Source: Endotrypanum monterogeii (taxonomy: Eukaryota; Euglenozoa; Kinetoplastea; Trypanosomatida; Trypanosomatidae). From it: DNA of 64,000 nt. The position numbers and the translations under genes are program-made. The notes beneath the pieces are model-generated. The model searched no databases and was not told the DNA's origin. It saw nothing but the letters and a program-made list of their open reading frames with translations. The stretch lies in contig CM007318.1 of NCBI GenBank assembly GCA_000333855.2, positions 1,164,280-1,228,279 of the forward strand, in the 5' to 3' direction. Shown piece by piece: positions 1 through 9,293 of this stretch; the first letter of the stretch is position 1; the number at the start of each line of letters is the position of its first letter.

Positions 1-23
1 TTTTTTTTTTTTTTTTTGTGAGG

Positions 24-406
24 GTTGTGAGGCACGGCTGTTCATGTGTTTGCGTGGGTGCGGGAAAGGAGGAACGGACAAGGACTCCAGTGAGGAAGAA
101 CAAGTCGATGTGCTCTCCGTCACTCGGGCGACGCGGCCGAGAGACCACTGACTTTCCCCGCCACCTCATGTGTATTTTCTTTTCGATTTTGAATCCAAAG
201 AAATCCAATCGTCGTAAGCGTCCTCCCTTTCTCACCTCTCCCCCTCCCTCCGGCTATTCATCAAAACATCGATCCTCGTGTTTTATGGGTCGATGCAAAA
301 ATGGGGGATTCACCGAAACCGACATGCACGCAAGCGATCATCTCCGATGTTGACGTGACAGCGAGAGAGTCCCCAAGTGCGGCGGGCGCCGTGACTGAGA
401 GGCATG
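24..406. repeat. 383-bp direct repeat, copy 1
   Basis: This segment reappears without any difference that I can find at 19231-19613, in the same orientation (constant offset 19207). Beyond position 406 the two copies differ by an indel of roughly 60 bases and then share a G-rich stretch followed by 'ggcaataa', so the homology is somewhat longer but diverged. The copy begins directly after a T17 run at the window edge. It has no convincing coding content. It may be an interspersed repeat or a duplicated 3' flank. Confidence 0.9.
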
Positions 407-1494
407 CCGGGCACGGAGGGAGGGGGAGGGGGAGGCAATAATCTCTCTCCTCATTCTAATTGGTCGATGTTCTTCTGTCAACAAGTTTTTTTCTCGTTTT
501 TTTTTTTTTAATGTTCGTGTAGCTCACACTAGTATGTATGAGCGGACAGACGATCGGAATCCTTTTTTTTTTGTTGTTGTTGTTTTTGTGCTCCCTTCGT
601 TTTTTTTTTTACTCTGACCTTAGTGCCCAGCGCGGCAATGTGGACACCCACGCACACGAAAAAAAGCGGGGAAGGGAGTGTACTGTGTTTACATCCCGAT
701 GTCTGCTTCCTCGTTGCAGGCAGTGGCTGCTAGGTTTACGAAGTGTGTGCTAGCTCACTTGTACCTAACGGCGGGGTATACGTGACTGTTATATGAAACT
801 AGGGAAGGGCAAAGTGCACTTCCGTAGCTGGAATCCTCACTTTCGGATTTCCTCACCATCTGCGATTTCTCTACACCCTTTTGCCCCCCCCTCCCCTTTT
901 TATTGGCCCCCTTTCCTGTGCTTCTGGTTAACACGCAGCGCACCCACACAAACTTTTGTTTACATACAGGCACGTACGCACAATGTGTTGAGCCGACGGC
1001 ACATGTCTTGAGTCGCTTATGTATACACTGCTGACTCCTTCACCCCACCCCCTCCCCCCGCACTCCGTTTCCCATACTTGAAGAATTAACTACAGCCTGC
1101 ACATATTATTTGGTCTTCGTCCCCGAGTCCCTCATGAGACCGGTCAAAACTATAAATTTTCCCCCATAAAGAAAAGTATTATCAAAGACGCGCACACAGT
1201 GCTCATAGACTTTCACGTAGATTCTGGAGAACAGCTCTGCCACTTACTCCTTTCTTACGAAAATAAAACAGAAAGGACGCCTTTCTTCTCCCTCAGTCAC
1301 CGCGCATCATTGCATGCAAGTTTATGTGTGTGTGTGTGTGTGTGTGTGTATTTTTCCTTCCCGAAGGGTAAAACGTCGCGCTGGTGCGCATCGAACCCAG
1401 ACTTGTCGTAGCCGCATTACGCATTCATCGACGCGCGCACACACACGTTAAAATATATATTTTTTTAATTTTCCATATCGTGACTTTGTCGCTC
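407..1494. other. Non-coding stretch before the SNM1-like gene
   Basis: No gene is supported here. The stretch contains T-runs around 500-511 and 565-612, pyrimidine-rich DNA near 1041-1070 and a (GT)n microsatellite at about 1325-1349. The right end (about 1457-1494) is the pyrimidine tract of the SNM1-like gene. Confidence 0.7.
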
Positions 1495-1496
1495 AG
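1495..1496 (+). promoter_or_regulatory. Predicted SL trans-splice acceptor for the SNM1-like gene
   Basis: A T-rich tract at about 1461-1475 is followed by CAG ending at 1496, and the first ATG after it is at 1501. This fixes the start at 1501 and excludes the in-frame extension back to 1384, which would read through the tract. Confidence 0.6.
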
Positions 1497-1500
1497 TAAC

Positions 1501-3720
1501 ATGAAATCCTCAAAAAATGAATCAGCTTCGGGAGCACGCAATCATGAATGCTCAATGCGAAACTATTTTGAGTCAAGAGAGGTCTATCGAGGCCTACGAG
1601 GTACTATTCTGGTTGATGCCTTTCGTTTTGTGTATCCAGAAGCACCCAACACAGATAGCGCGTGTCGAGGGCATCCTGTGTACCCCTCCGCTGATAGCTC
1701 CACGACGACGCAGACGATGTGCACACCCAGCTCGCCGCCCCTTCACCAGATGTCTGGATCGACCTCTACTTGGGGAGAGAAGCCAGGGCACACCTTTTAT
1801 TTTCTGAGTCATTTTCATTCAGACCACTACACGGGAATCACGAGCCGCTGGCAGCGCAACATGATCTACTGCAGTCGCTCCACAGCAGCACTCATTGAAT
1901 CACAACTCGGCGTCCCTGCGTCGTGCCTGTTTCCGATGGACCTGCATCAAACATACATCTTCTCCCTCACAACTGGCACGTGTCTCCAGCACGTACGTGA
2001 AACACCGCACCACCCGCTTGTGAAAGCGCTGCTAAATCAGCCAGCGAAATCTTTAGAGCGTGAGGCACATGCAAAAGAAGGCGAGGTGATGTTCGCTGTT
2101 CGCCTCATCACTGCCAACCACTGCCCCGGTGCAGTGATGTTTCTTTTTGTATCGTCGACTTTTGGAACGGTGCTGCATACGGGTGACTTTCGCTTCAACG
2201 GATCACTGAAAACACGGCAGCAACACATCCTCTCCTCCAGTGAAACGGGGACGTACATGCGGCCGTCGCTGCCTCGCACTCATGGAATCGACGCAGACGA
2301 CTCATCGCCGCCGTCGACAGATGGGAGTTGGGTGCCTCGTGCTCCATGTTATGAGCAGTTCCTTGCAGACGACGAGGCGCTCCAGGAAATAGCTCAGCAG
2401 CAGCTTCTCGATGTCCTTTTTCTCGACAACACTTTCTGTGAGCCAGAGTACAGGTTCCCCTCACAGTGGAAGGTGACACAAACAGTGATCCAAGTGCTCC
2501 ACTCTCTTTTCCGCCGCGCCGCTTTCCGAACGGTGGGAGCTGTCACCTCGACGCAGCACCCAGTACGCCGACAGGCGCGCTGCGCCGTTTTGGTCGGATG
2601 CTACACGATCGGAAAGGAGCGTATTGCCTTGGCGCTGCGAGAGGCTTTTCCCCTATCAAGGCCCTCGGAGAGGGCTTACTCGAGAGACTCTTCGTGGAGA
2701 ATTCACGTATCGCCAAGTCGGTATGCCTTGTTATCCACGATAAATTTTTTTGAGGACTGCTTTCAGCCGCTAAAGGCCTGCGAATCACGCGAGCAATCGG
2801 CTACATCGAGCACCACAGATAATGATACCGCTTCGCGGTCTTTCGTAAGGACCGCCGACGTGGAGGATGTGCCCGTTCTACTCCCCGTTGAACATCGTGT
2901 ATCCAAGGCGTATGTTCTCAAACGCGACACGGACGTACACCCTTCTGTCTGCGCACCTGAGCCCTTAGCTGAGGACGTCGACACAGCGAGAGAGAACAAA
3001 AGCTCGTTAGTTAATTGTGGAGAGGTGGACAACCTTCTTAGTGTCTTTCTCTTACCCATGGCCAAAGTTGGCTATCAATCAGTGGTAGCGTTGGCACACG
3101 CCGAAGGCTCTCCATCAATGGACATTGAAGATGGATTGTCGTTGAACCTGAGTCGCTACGATCAGATTCTTATTGTGGAGCCTACGGGGTGGTGTAAGCG
3201 CACCAAGAGATGGGATGTTTCAGATCAAGTTACCCTTCTTCGTGTCCCATACAGTGAGCACTGCGCCTTCGATGAGCTTCTACAGTTCGTCGAGCTCGTC
3301 AACCCAGCGCGCGTGGTACCGACAGTCTCCAAGGAAAGCTTCAAGAAGCATGAGGCACTTTTTCTGGAAAAGGCCCCGCGTTTGCGCAGTCGATTGTCAA
3401 ACGTTCAGCCCATCACCAGGTTCTTCACTGCACAGCCGCCGCCTAACGGGGAGGTAACAAAAAAAAAAATGAAAGACGATGCAGCCCATGTCAGCGAAAC
3501 CCTCCACGCCTCAGCGGTCGGGCAAAAAAGGGCGCGTGCCGAATGGAACGGTGCGTCAGCAAGCACATGCACTCTCAAGCACTTTTTAAAGAAGAATACG
3601 CAAAACACAATACAAATGCCACCAGCGGCACACCACCTTGGAGTTGTAGCTGATGAAGATGAGGATTGTCAAGTAGTGCGCATGCTGCAGGCGGTGGTGG
3701 AAATCAGTGATGACGATTAA
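1501..3720 (+). CDS. SNM1/PSO2-family DNA repair nuclease (metallo-beta-lactamase, beta-CASP)
   Basis: Predicted 739-residue protein of the SNM1/PSO2 (DCLRE1) family, 5'-exonucleases that process interstrand crosslinks in the nucleus. The metal-binding motif HFHSDH is at residues 104-109. The second motif, in which H207 follows TAN and precedes CPGAVMF, and the LHTGDF motif with D229 are all typical. Near residues 584-605 the sequence PYSEHCAFDEL, then a PARVVPTV stretch, matches the DRMBL region that separates SNM1 proteins from CPSF73-type relatives. No N-terminal UBZ zinc finger is visible. The C-terminal 120 residues are lysine-rich and carry two PIP-box-like motifs (VQPITRFF and TCTLKHFL), and the protein ends in a hydrophobic-acidic VVEISDDD, which resembles a SUMO-interacting motif. 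Family assignment is strong; the tail motifs are inference. Confidence 0.93.
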   Translation: MKSSKNESASGARNHECSMRNYFESREVYRGLRGTILVDAFRFVYPEAPNTDSACRGHPVYPSADSSTTTQTMCTPSSPPLHQMSGSTSTWGEKPGHTFYFLSHFHSDHYTGITSRWQRNMIYCSRSTAALIESQLGVPASCLFPMDLHQTYIFSLTTGTCLQHVRETPHHPLVKALLNQPAKSLEREAHAKEGEVMFAVRLITANHCPGAVMFLFVSSTFGTVLHTGDFRFNGSLKTRQQHILSSSETGTYMRPSLPRTHGIDADDSSPPSTDGSWVPRAPCYEQFLADDEALQEIAQQQLLDVLFLDNTFCEPEYRFPSQWKVTQTVIQVLHSLFRRAAFRTVGAVTSTQHPVRRQARCAVLVGCYTIGKERIALALREAFPLSRPSERAYSRDSSWRIHVSPSRYALLSTINFFEDCFQPLKACESREQSATSSTTDNDTASRSFVRTADVEDVPVLLPVEHRVSKAYVLKRDTDVHPSVCAPEPLAEDVDTARENKSSLVNCGEVDNLLSVFLLPMAKVGYQSVVALAHAEGSPSMDIEDGLSLNLSRYDQILIVEPTGWCKRTKRWDVSDQVTLLRVPYSEHCAFDELLQFVELVNPARVVPTVSKESFKKHEALFLEKAPRLRSRLSNVQPITRFFTAQPPPNGEVTKKKMKDDAAHVSETLHASAVGQKRARAEWNGASASTCTLKHFLKKNTQNTIQMPPAAHHLGVVADEDEDCQVVRMLQAVVEISDDD

Positions 3721-5189
3721 GGCAGTGCCACCACTGTCGCTGGCTGAAGTATTTTTGCCTCAAATCGACCAGCATCAGATATTTTCTTTACCTGAGCGTT
3801 TCTCATTCGCTACCCTGTCCATGCACGCTGGGAATGGGGAGCAACGACACTCTTCAATGCAACTGTTGCCTTTGACCACAGTGAACACGAGAGCGCTGCA
3901 AGGGCATTGCTTAACAGTCCAGATGCTGGTTCAGTGGCGAACACAAAGACTCGGATACACTTCAAAGGCACTTACACCTAAAAGTCTCTTTGTTCACCCA
4001 GGGTATACAAGGGACGCTCACCGACACTGTAGTTTCATTTTTTTCTTCAGTCGCTCACTCGTCTCCCTGCGCAGGGCTTTCTCTTATAACATGTATGAAG
4101 CCCCCACACACACACACACACACATTCACACACACACACAAAGCGTCAATGCAATGAAAACTATTTTACTGACACTTTTTTTTTCATCTACTTCTGTCGG
4201 TGATCTCTTCGCGTAACCATTGCACATCTTTCACGATGAGGCCTTGCAATATATATGCATATGGGCATATATGTGTTGTTGTTTTTTTTCACATACTACC
4301 CACTAAACATCTCGCTCATACGAAAGAATGCTGACAGCACAAACGACAGTGGAATGAATAACACACACCCTTACAGGAAATGCAACTACCTTACCCCCTT
4401 GTATGTATCGCTGTGCACTTGCGCGTGTATCTGTGTCTTTGGTTTATTTATTTATTTCAAAGGGGCAGTAGTAGAATTTCACTGTAGTTCCTTTGGCCTC
4501 GCATGAGTGGACGTGTTTTGTGTGTCTTTACAGGCCTGTTGCTGAACGAAGGTAATCCAAGTAAAGGGTTTTTTTTTCAGTCGTTTTAGAGGTCGCACCC
4601 TCACAGCAGCTGGTTTCTCGTCCGGTTCAGCCATGGATATATTTATATATATAGATAGATATATATACATTCATTTTGTGCTTCACTGCATGCGTACCCG
4701 TTTGCTGATGCTCGCGTGGTAACGCTTAATGTATCGCCTCTCATCCTATCACATTTTATGTATTCTAGTCCATCTCACTTTCTTTACTATCTGCACAAAA
4801 TTGGTAAACATAATAAAGGACAGATAGGGGGAAAGTCTGTCCACATTTCATTCACCGACACGCGCACGCCTTATATTGCCTATTCCCGCGCCCCCTCAAC
4901 ATCTTTTCGGTGGCACCCTACCGCGTAGCGCAATAGATGCGCTCTCCGACAGATTGCAACCTCTCAAATAACAGAAGACTTTCTTAGCGAAGGTTCCCCC
5001 ACTGCAGGTCTTTCTCTGGGGGTTTCAGATTGCCCCTCTCGCCAACTCCACATACCCTCGCCTCTTTCCCACCGTGGTGTATAGCACTTCCTTTTTGAGG
5101 GGAAGAATTGCCTTTTTAACACACATTTTTTTTATTTTTCACAGTAGGATTCGCGTGCTCCTCTCACTTCCCTCGTCTTTCAAAGAATA
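3721..5189. other. Non-coding stretch: 3' flank of SNM1-like gene and 5' flank of next gene
   Basis: Contains a (CA)n microsatellite at about 4110-4140, an A/T-rich TATA/GATA stretch at about 4630-4672 and a T-rich tract at about 5126-5141 followed by AG at 5143-5144, a likely SL acceptor. Open frames here are interrupted or low-complexity and look non-coding. Confidence 0.65.
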
Positions 5190-5780
5190 ATGTGCCACGG
5201 CATCCCCTATAGCTGCTATGCGTGGCGTATAACGAGGAGCGCCACCTCCGCATCTCGTGGTGTCATCGGTACCGTCACGTCTGTAACCAACTCGCTTCAC
5301 GGATCTACACCGTCAGCCATGCACATGCCGGCACGTTACAAATCCACCTCAATCCGCATCGCCAACCGCAAGAAGGTTGAGATGTTTGTAGGCAAGCGCT
5401 ACCACCTGCCAACACGGCTGCGCACGGCAGCACCTGATATTGCGATCGAATGGGATCATGAAAAAAATCCGTTGCACCTCTACCCAGATATCGTGAGCAT
5501 CGGCTACATGTATCCCGTATACTGGATATGCCGAACGTGCTCTCATTCTTACCAGATGAGCGTAGAAAAACGCGTTGTGCGCGGCGGTGGGTGTCCTGTC
5601 TGCGAAGATCGGGAGCTCCACCAATCATCAGCACTCGATACGGATATGGCGAGTGTAGGTAGTGCACACAGTATAGATGTTGAGGGCGATAGGGCTACAC
5701 CGCCACTCCTGCCCGGTGAGGGAAATCGGTCACTGAGACCCAAGCGCACCACGATGCTCAATCTTCGTACCAAGTACTAA
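5190..5780 (+). CDS. Small treble-clef zinc protein (DUF4379-like), probably mitochondrial
   Basis: Predicted 196-residue protein. The core IEWDHEKNP, an intervening P-D-I turn, WICRTC (C114, C117, H119) and GGGCPVC (C135, C138) follow the pattern of the 'probable zinc-ribbon/treble clef' family DUF4379, where a W-x(2-3)-N motif precedes a C/H...CPxC zinc site. The first 60 residues are rich in R, S, T and A with no acidic residue and look like a mitochondrial import presequence. The C-terminal 50 residues are polar and probably disordered. Possible SL acceptors lie at 5143-5144 and 5184-5185. In other eukaryotes the domain is found in repeats and its function is unknown; here it occurs once. 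Role (for example in the mitochondrial ribosome) is not demonstrated by sequence. Confidence 0.75.
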   Translation: MCHGIPYSCYAWRITRSATSASRGVIGTVTSVTNSLHGSTPSAMHMPARYKSTSIRIANRKKVEMFVGKRYHLPTRLRTAAPDIAIEWDHEKNPLHLYPDIVSIGYMYPVYWICRTCSHSYQMSVEKRVVRGGGCPVCEDRELHQSSALDTDMASVGSAHSIDVEGDRATPPLLPGEGNRSLRPKRTTMLNLRTKY

Positions 5781-6818
5781 CGTGACGAGCAGGGTTCAAT
5801 GCATGGACAGGTGTAGGAAAGATGCAACTCTGGTATACCCCCTCACCTCTTATTTTGGAGGAGGAGGAGGAGAGCGAGAAGAAATGGTTGCTATCTTTTT
5901 CTTTTTGACTTGCACAGAATCTATGAACACATCGAGCTCTTGAGACCTCACTGATGCGAGCTGTCAAACCCATCTGATACTTTCAACCCCGACGATGAGT
6001 GTTGCCGATTAACAAAACTGAGAGTTCAACAGAACAACAAAAAAAAAAATGAATAAGCCTCTGCCTCGGTGTAGGAATGCCTTTTGTGCGCAAACATAAA
6101 TTTCCTCTCAACTGGCCTTCTCCTTGGAGGTTTTTTACCGAGTTACTAACACACGCAAGCACGCACACGATGCAGATAGAAGTAGGTCGAGGATATGTGT
6201 GTGTGTGTGTGTTTCTAACGAGTCGAGAGCCCTATTGGGCTCTTTTTCTTTTCCGCTCTTGTTCTTTGTAGGAAGAGCGAGTATAAAAAACGGCAAGGAA
6301 ACCGCGACGCTGAACAGAAGTGTTGCGACTGCTACTGTTGCGTAGTCTCAAGTCGACTAGTATACGCTTTCTGAATGTGGAAACACCCCTTCCCCCTCCT
6401 TCCCCCCTTTCCCCTCCCCTACTCGTCCCAGAACATCCCCGGGTGTGGACAATTTTTTGCATTTTTTCCAATCTCCTCTCTTCCAGTGTCACATTTGGGT
6501 TGTAGAAAAATCTCATTCCCAACGAACACCCGCTGCACGTAGATTTCGGTTCGCATCCACTCTGTGGAAATACCTCACCTCTCACTCGTGCGCCGGGCTC
6601 AATTTCAGCAGCACATCGCTCATTTTAGCTGTCTTTCGCTATTTCACCTCCTCACTTGAACGACAATCTACATACATACTCACACCCGTTTCCCTTCGCC
6701 TTCATGGCCTTAGCTTTCAGTGCTTCACCGTAAGCTGCTGCCTTCAGAGAAGCTCCCTAGGTGGCTCATTTTTTTCACTCCCTGTGTGCACTTCTGATAT
6801 TGCCTCCCCTCTACTGTC
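5781..6818. other. Non-coding stretch upstream of the BRAP2-like gene
   Basis: Holds a GGA trinucleotide run at about 5859-5873, an A-run at 6040-6049 and a short (GT)n at about 6196-6213. Pyrimidine-rich sequence from about 6380-6425 and 6765-6818 precedes the acceptor of the next gene. I see no gene. Confidence 0.65.
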
Positions 6819-6820
6819 AG
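6819..6820 (+). promoter_or_regulatory. Predicted SL acceptor deciding the BRAP2-like start
   Basis: A long pyrimidine tract (TTTTTTCACTCCC and CCTCCCCTCTACTGT) ends in CAG at 6820, four bases before ATG 6824. The in-frame ATG at 6761 lies upstream of this tract and would not be in the mRNA if this site is used. Confidence 0.65.
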
Positions 6821-6823
6821 CCA

Positions 6824-8584
6824 ATGCTGCGCTATGAGGTCGTGAAGCGGTGTGGCACGCAGAGCGTCACCCTTCATTCTGGGTCGAGATCGTTTGAAAC
6901 GACATTCGCCCTTGGTGAAGTGCGACTCCTGCGAAAAAAAGCATTCAAGGGAAACTTCTTCACCCCCGTCGTATCCACCAACTTTACTCTCCTCGTCTTT
7001 CCCAACTCTTGCGCGCCAAGCGGAGGCCAGTCGACGGCGCTCACTTCATCGCTGGGGGCCTTCACTGGCGATGGCGGTGAAGTCGGCGCCAGTGGTCCAG
7101 TCCTGACCCCGCACGCCCAGTCACACCTCAGTGAATTTCTTGACTTACTCGAGCACATTCCGTTCAGCGTAGTGGATGCAGCAGCATGCAGCTTCTCAGG
7201 GTGCGCTATCGTCATCCTCGCGTGCACAAACATGCAGGATGTACTCTCGGTACTGGAGGCGTGTGCCGATGTGACAATTCAGGGCGACCATGTGCGGACG
7301 AGCTGCTTGTACGTCAAGGGATTCCTATGCCTGGAGGGCACACCAACAACTGTCGATGCACAGACGCTCAGCTCGTACTACTATATCCCGACGTGTCCTC
7401 TCTGTACAGATAGACTAGAGTGTACGGTATCCGGATACAGCCCGCAGACGCCTCTCTGTACGTGTGCGCAGAGCGGCAGGGCAGGCCAATGCATCTGCTT
7501 TCTGTGCTCCTCATGCCACGTGTGTCAGCGCTTTGCCGAATCACTTGAACACGCCCAACAGCTGCAACGGCAGCACCAGCTGGACACTTTCCCTGCCATC
7601 AAGTGCGAAGCCTGCGCGAAGGCTGGCGACCCATGGATTTGTCTGATATGCGGCTACGTCGGCTGTAGCCGCTACCAAGCGATGCACGCCAAGGAACACT
7701 GCGTAGCCCAGAGGCATTTCTTCTCCATGAATCTGCTAACGCAGCAGATTTGGGATTATGATGGTGATTGCTTCGTCCACCGTGTCGTCATCTTGCTCGA
7801 CTCCAATACAGGCACCTCCACCTGGATGCACTTTCCAGGGAGAGACGAGCAGATGTTGGAAGACACCGCTACTGGAGAGGCTGCAGGCACGCTAAGCACC
7901 TTGGTAGAGACGCAGGAGGCCTGGAAAGCCGAGAAAAAAAGCATATCCGCGAAGTACGATAAAAAACTTACCTCATCGCACGCGCAGTATGCGATGGTCA
8001 TTAAAAGTGAGCTGGATGCAAAGCGAGCCCTTTATGAGTCGCAACTGGCCCAGGAAGCAGCAGACAGTGATTACTATCAAGACGATGAAACACCCGAACT
8101 GGACCATTTCACTTCCCGGAAGCGCGCTGAGGAGCTGGAGCGCGGCGAGCATATGGACCTGGCGATGGCATTCGAGCCACTAGATTCGGTAATGGTAGAC
8201 ATCGGCATAAAGCGCCGCAAGACCATGACTCTCCTGTACGCCACGAAAAGCCTGGAACACGAGCTAGATACACGTAGTCAGGAGACACACCGCCTCGAGC
8301 AGCAGCTGGAAAGTTACAAGAAGACCCTGCGGAGTGTTATTCAGGATAACGTAGCCGCAGATCTCCGACTGAGCAGCCGCATACGGGAGCTGAAGGAGAC
8401 TCTGGAGGACATTGAACTGAATGCCAAAACCCACCGCCGCCTCGCTGCCAAACTCGGAGATCAGGATGTCTCGCAGGTGGTTCTGGTTGGTGGCAGGGAT
8501 AAAGCTACTAAAGGGCAGACTGTCACTGCGGTCGCTGGGCGAAGACATTATGAAAAGAAGCCATCAAAAGGTGCTGAAAAGTGA
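6824..8584 (+). CDS. BRAP2-like protein: BRAP2 domain, degenerate RING, zf-UBP, coiled coil
   Basis: Predicted 586-residue relative of BRCA1-associated protein 2 (BRAP2/IMP; yeast Etp1), cytoplasmic E3 ubiquitin ligases that bind ubiquitin through a zf-UBP. Residues about 100-180 resemble the BRAP2 N-terminal RRM-like domain. C191-P-L-C194 opens a RING-like region, but the expected C-x-H-x2-H core is replaced by LCTCAQSG, so the usual histidine ligands are missing, although the later cysteines (CFLCSSCHVC) remain. The zf-UBP starts at C261-x2-C264 and contains WICLICGYVGCSRY and the histidines that follow, then the family-typical IWDYDGDCFVHR. From about residue 360 to 560 the protein is long charged helix (coiled coil), also as in BRAP2. 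Order and length fit the family. Whether the altered RING still recruits an E2 is open. Confidence 0.88.
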   Translation: MLRYEVVKRCGTQSVTLHSGSRSFETTFALGEVRLLRKKAFKGNFFTPVVSTNFTLLVFPNSCAPSGGQSTALTSSLGAFTGDGGEVGASGPVLTPHAQSHLSEFLDLLEHIPFSVVDAAACSFSGCAIVILACTNMQDVLSVLEACADVTIQGDHVRTSCLYVKGFLCLEGTPTTVDAQTLSSYYYIPTCPLCTDRLECTVSGYSPQTPLCTCAQSGRAGQCICFLCSSCHVCQRFAESLEHAQQLQRQHQLDTFPAIKCEACAKAGDPWICLICGYVGCSRYQAMHAKEHCVAQRHFFSMNLLTQQIWDYDGDCFVHRVVILLDSNTGTSTWMHFPGRDEQMLEDTATGEAAGTLSTLVETQEAWKAEKKSISAKYDKKLTSSHAQYAMVIKSELDAKRALYESQLAQEAADSDYYQDDETPELDHFTSRKRAEELERGEHMDLAMAFEPLDSVMVDIGIKRRKTMTLLYATKSLEHELDTRSQETHRLEQQLESYKKTLRSVIQDNVAADLRLSSRIRELKETLEDIELNAKTHRRLAAKLGDQDVSQVVLVGGRDKATKGQTVTAVAGRRHYEKKPSKGAEK

Positions 8585-9293
8585 ATTCATCGAATCAATC
8601 AAGTATATGTGTATTATATATTGGGGGGAGGAGGAGGAGGAGAGGGTGTAGATGTTCTGGAATGCTTCTCTGATTCGCACTCGTGGTCCTTTCCTCCTCT
8701 CTCTGCAATACTGCTTTCGACGTAGTCACTGATAAAACCGACAATTGGGAGCTATCCAGTCCCCTTTGGGAAGGAAAGGAGAGATGCCGTTGCTGCTTCG
8801 ATATGTCAGCAAGGTTTTCATCTCATTTTCACGCCGTCCCCTCGTAACACCATTGCTTCGTGTTTCGTACTTGGCGGCTATATATTATTGCGTGTTTGTG
8901 TGTGCTTGTTCTGCTCCTTTGCTGTGACTCTGCACATCACTGTGAACGTGCAAAGCTTCTCAAGAAGAATGAAGCCGCAACATGTCTCCCCCCCCCCTCC
9001 CTGGTGGACTTTCGCCCATGGGAGAGGGTGCGCAGACGACACCTACGCAGATATTGCTCTTTTGTCGAGTAGTCCCATCACGCATCTCCTCCTTGATGTC
9101 TCCATATGTGCAATTTTTCTTCGATTAGTCCATGGCCTTGTCCCTCCCCCTCTCCTCTCTCTCTACACAAATACAAAAGCCTAGATTATATACATACACA
9201 CACACATATATATATGTAAATATATATATATGTGTGTGTGTGTGTGTGCTAGTTCATGACACGCGATAAAAGGCGAGAGAGAATCTGCTTGCG
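8585..9293. other. Non-coding stretch between BRAP2-like gene and 9294 gene
   Basis: Contains a GGA-run at about 8625-8642 and a mixed (CA)/(TA)/(GT) low-complexity block at about 9186-9249 directly before a possible acceptor AG at 9251-9252. No gene is seen. Confidence 0.65.

Noticed and set aside
1..23. T17 run read as a poly-A tail of a reverse-oriented retroposon
   Set aside because: The second copy of the adjacent repeat (19231) has no such run, so the tail is not part of the element; a contig edge is as likely.
1384..1412. Possible minus-strand tRNA T-arm (tcgaaccc at about 1390)
   Set aside because: The bases around it do not form a T-stem and no acceptor, D or anticodon arm could be built.
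3707..4216. 169-codon frame overlapping the end of the SNM1-like gene
   Set aside because: It translates 3' flank including a (CA)n run and lacks protein character.
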